A stretch of DNA of 64,000 bases. Source: RECM01 sp047921215 (GTDB taxonomy: Bacteria > Bacteroidota > Rhodothermia > Balneolales > Cyclonatronaceae). The stretch is taken from assembly GCA_047921215.1 (NCBI GenBank), contig JBLRWO010000014.1, positions 27,112-91,111 of the forward strand, written 5' to 3'. The notes beneath the pieces were generated by a model that was given only the letters and a program-made list of their open reading frames with translations, was not told the DNA's origin and did not search any database. The position numbers were made by a program, and so were the translations under genes. This document shows, piece by piece, positions 62,701 to 64,000 of the stretch; positions within the stretch are counted from its first letter, which is position 1, and the number at the start of each line of letters is the position of its first letter.

Positions 62701-63145
62701 AGAGTATGTGAATCTCACCTACCATGGTATGCGGGCAGGAAAAGAAGCCATGAATGCGGATATTCAAATGGATTTGGATGATTCTATTGTAGATGTACCC
62801 CTTGTTGCCGAGGATTTTTCAAGGGTGATTTTGAACCTGTGCAATAATGCGTTTGATGCGATGAAGGAAACCCGCGAGATACGTCCGCCGAAATTGACGG
62901 TTCGTACGAAAAAGTCGGGCGGTTCTGTAACCATCGAAATCGAAGACAACGGCCCGGGCATCCCCGACGAGATCAAAGATAAAATCCTGCAGCCGTTTTT
63001 TACTACCAAGAAGGGTACACAGGGAACCGGCCTGGGACTGAGCATAACCAACGACATCATCAAAGCGCACGGTGGCACTCTTGACATTCGCTCCCGGCCG
63101 GGACAGACGGTATTTACCATCATCATCGGTTTACCGAACATTTAG
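59705..63145 (+). CDS. Two-component propeller/Y_Y_Y sensor histidine kinase
   Basis: 1146 residues, the complete form of the gene cut at the left window edge. Signal peptide (1-19), about 12-14 Reg_prop repeats (pattern GYIWIATDGGVSRYN) forming two propellers (30-690), a Y_Y_Y domain (about 700-800), the PPWWRSWWAY membrane entry with one helix (about 815-835), coiled coil with E/Q-rich heptads (845-895), kinase core with HEIKNPLNFVNNF, NLCNNAFDAM, a short loop (KETREIRPP) and DNGPGIPDEI. It has no insert in the ATPase domain and no receiver. A second sensor gene starts 4 bp after its stop. Confidence 0.92.
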   Translation: MRLFILLSVSLLIPGALFSQIRQEESLRFERFTIDQGLASDRVYSITQDNRGYIWIATDGGVSRYNGYGFSNFRNYPDDPASLTDNFVHVVYADSRGDVWVGTRYGLNRYIAASDNFERFYHTPADPNSLPHSSVHSIYESDTGRLWMGTENGLAEYDRETGRFISEWVVNGVSVSLRGSMVTTIAGDEDGQLWIGTNNRGLVAYQPRDNTLRFMNEDPSIRIPFPSVNISRIMVDSNGDLWIGFLQDSGFRASLEVLLQYGLARFNPRTMEFKLYSHDPENGIDVWHRISDIIEDSDNTIWVTSYLGNTYTGLHRFNRDTETFTRYSHEPYNQTSLSWSYSLSVFEDRYRNLWVGTSRGLNKADLGRWQMGFMNVDPSEPFNLINNFYGIEEIEDDLFWLGLDGFGVIKWNRGNYTHEQVPNDDPMVLSGSIHVIRKDLNGYIWLGNSGQGLIRHDPATGTNEYYQYTENEAGSIAGNYITDIRIARDSTVWVATSNGLSRYNRHNNTFTNFRQETHSAWMTGNALSSILEDRHGNIWIGTNRHVYDPAARNATGLIKWNPVTNQYRTFRHDASTPGTLSNDAIYSIAEAPEGDIWVATNNGLNRYLVSEDRFEVYLESSGLPSPVIIGILFDDDGFLWLSTLNGLARLDPANGTIRVFSKADNVQGNRYNVNSFFKSSSGELLFGGVAGLNYFDPSKMTGSDVIPEMLITGITVNDEIVRFEKPLDETDSITLGWTENSVGFEFTAVNFRSAGLTQYEYMLQGFDSDWIRAGTRRYTNYTNLNPGTYRFLTRARNADGIRSINDAAIGLVIRPPWWRSWWAYGIYALLFAGMIYLTDRYQRKRLLRKERENAREKELEQAKEIEKAYNDLEQAHQNLEAAHSNLKAAQDQLVQQEKLASLGQLTAGIAHEIKNPLNFVNNFSDVSLEMIDEALEELQQIGENKHAAETAAILADIRSNLTKIHEHGFRADGIVKSMLMHSRGGTGTMEPTDLNELVKEYVNLTYHGMRAGKEAMNADIQMDLDDSIVDVPLVAEDFSRVILNLCNNAFDAMKETREIRPPKLTVRTKKSGGSVTIEIEDNGPGIPDEIKDKILQPFFTTKKGTQGTGLGLSITNDIIKAHGGTLDIRSRPGQTVFTIIIGLPNI

Positions 63146-63149
63146 TGCA

Positions 63150-64000
63150 ATGAACTCCATAAAGGCTACCCTCAAAACGTTTGAAATGATAAGCCAGCAG
63201 TTACGGATCCTGGCGCTTGTTGTACTGATCTTCCTTACAGGAAGTAATCAGGCGGCTCATGCCCAGCTGAATCCGGATAACCTGACGCACTACACGGAAA
63301 TGGATGGCAACAACATTTTTGGCGTGCTTGCGGATCAGTTCGGGAACATCTGGATGACCACGCACAACGGGCTGACCCGGTTCGACGGCTACGAATTCAC
63401 CCGTTTCTACAATGACCCCAACGACAGTACTTCCATTTCGGATATCCTGGTTTCATCCCTGTTTGAGGACAGCAAGGGCCGCATCTGGGTGGGAGGGATG
63501 GATGATGTCAATGTGTATGATCCAAGAACAAATACATTCAGGTCATATCCATTTGATCATCTGACTGGCGTGACGGAAAGTTCGCAGCCCTGGATAGTCA
63601 CAATAACTGAAGATCTGTCGGGACGGATATATTTTGGTGCATCGGACTTTTTCGGACAAAGATTGACCAACAGCCTGTTTTTCCTGGATGAACACACAGA
63701 AACAATTCAAATCGCAGATAGCCCGGGGATTGGGTCCATCTCCAATATAAACCAATCGACAACCGACCCGTTTGGAAACAGCTGGTTTATCGGACGCAGC
63801 GGAATCATCAGGATCAGTCCGGATGGAGTACTACAGGCCATGCCGCTTCCGGAGGGCACTGATACTTCAGACCACCTTGCTGACCGGTTTACTATCGGGA
63901 GCGATATGGACGGACTTATATGGATTACATTCGCCTCATCCGCCATACATATATATGATCCCGATACCTGGCACTATGAAATGCTGGATCTGTCAGACAT
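63150..64000 (+). CDS. Propeller-type sensor, N-terminal part (3' end outside window)
   Basis: 283 codons are visible, open at the right edge. The ATG at 63150 begins a signal peptide (MNSIKATLKTFEMISQQ...AAHAQ) and then propeller repeats: GVLADQFGNIWMTTHNGLTRFDGYEF, SLFEDSKGRIWVGGMDDVNVYDP, ITEDLSGRIYFGAS, PFGNSWFIGRSGIIRISPDG, SDMDGLIWITFASS. The 4-bp spacing to the upstream sensor gene indicates one transcript. The C-terminal output (kinase or other) is not in the window. Confidence 0.88.
   Translation, partial: MNSIKATLKTFEMISQQLRILALVVLIFLTGSNQAAHAQLNPDNLTHYTEMDGNNIFGVLADQFGNIWMTTHNGLTRFDGYEFTRFYNDPNDSTSISDILVSSLFEDSKGRIWVGGMDDVNVYDPRTNTFRSYPFDHLTGVTESSQPWIVTITEDLSGRIYFGASDFFGQRLTNSLFFLDEHTETIQIADSPGIGSISNINQSTTDPFGNSWFIGRSGIIRISPDGVLQAMPLPEGTDTSDHLADRFTIGSDMDGLIWITFASSAIHIYDPDTWHYEMLDLSD

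Overview
The window looks like a chromosomal segment of a marine or saline member of the Balneolaceae/Rhodothermota-Bacteroidota lineage. This placement is an inference from protein flavour: DUF6090-type membrane proteins, two-component propeller sensors with a Y_Y_Y domain, a glycine/ornithine-lipid acyltransferase pair, an OB-fold lipoprotein beside YceI, and an outer-membrane beta-barrel fragment. No rRNA or tRNA gene was seen.

Layout. 1-1148: C-terminal part of a propeller-type histidine kinase cut by the window edge. 1406-7733 (minus strand): an aminolipid-type acyltransferase operon (DinB, NRDE-PlsC fusion, GNAT), a thioredoxin, a YceI/OB-fold pair, and an ECF sigma/anti-sigma pair. 7920-15496 (plus): flavin disulfide reductase, EgtB and EgtD (ergothioneine), a Rieske-glutamate synthase fusion, an unknown protein, and a decayed TSUP exporter fused by deletion to a TPP enzyme. 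15500-17263: wreckage (5' end of a group II intron, a YHS protein, a deleted histidine kinase). 17461-26717 (minus): a compact six-gene operon (GMC oxidoreductase, VOC, SDR, GH63-like glucosidase, debranching-type glucosidase, MFS) that reads as uptake, hydrolysis and oxidation of a glucoside or compatible solute. 27357-33200: five tandem FIST-domain sensor genes. 33201-34254: tandem repeats, a four-helix-bundle gene framed by GCGAAGC mini-hairpin repeats, and a dead antitoxin/toxin pair. 34269-42522: S9 peptidase, SDR, RidA, serine hydrolase, APC permease, VOC lipoprotein and an NTF2-like fragment. 42522-48982: five DUF6090 genes plus three 5'-end stubs, with a sulfatase inside the array and VapBC at its end. 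49069-54585: DUF2892, aldo/keto reductase, AAA/DUF4143 ATPase behind a 17-bp perfect inverted repeat, SnoaL-like lipoprotein, nonsense-interrupted DUF418 gene, and an outer-membrane barrel fragment. 55011-64000: signalling cluster of two soluble histidine kinases (one with four GAF domains), a receiver-only regulator and two propeller sensors.

Two themes connect the window. First, paralogue arrays: FIST x5, DUF6090 x5 plus stubs, and histidine kinases x4 plus a relic and a partial sensor. Second, decay: at least nine broken genes, three of them carrying one in-frame stop in otherwise readable sequence. Three of the four complete kinase domains carry unrelated, repeat- or palindrome-derived in-frame inserts at the same point of the ATPase domain; the fourth lacks one. 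The best candidates for undescribed biology are the GCGAAGC-framed four-helix-bundle cassette, the DUF6090 array with constant 5' and variable 3' parts, and the FIST array.
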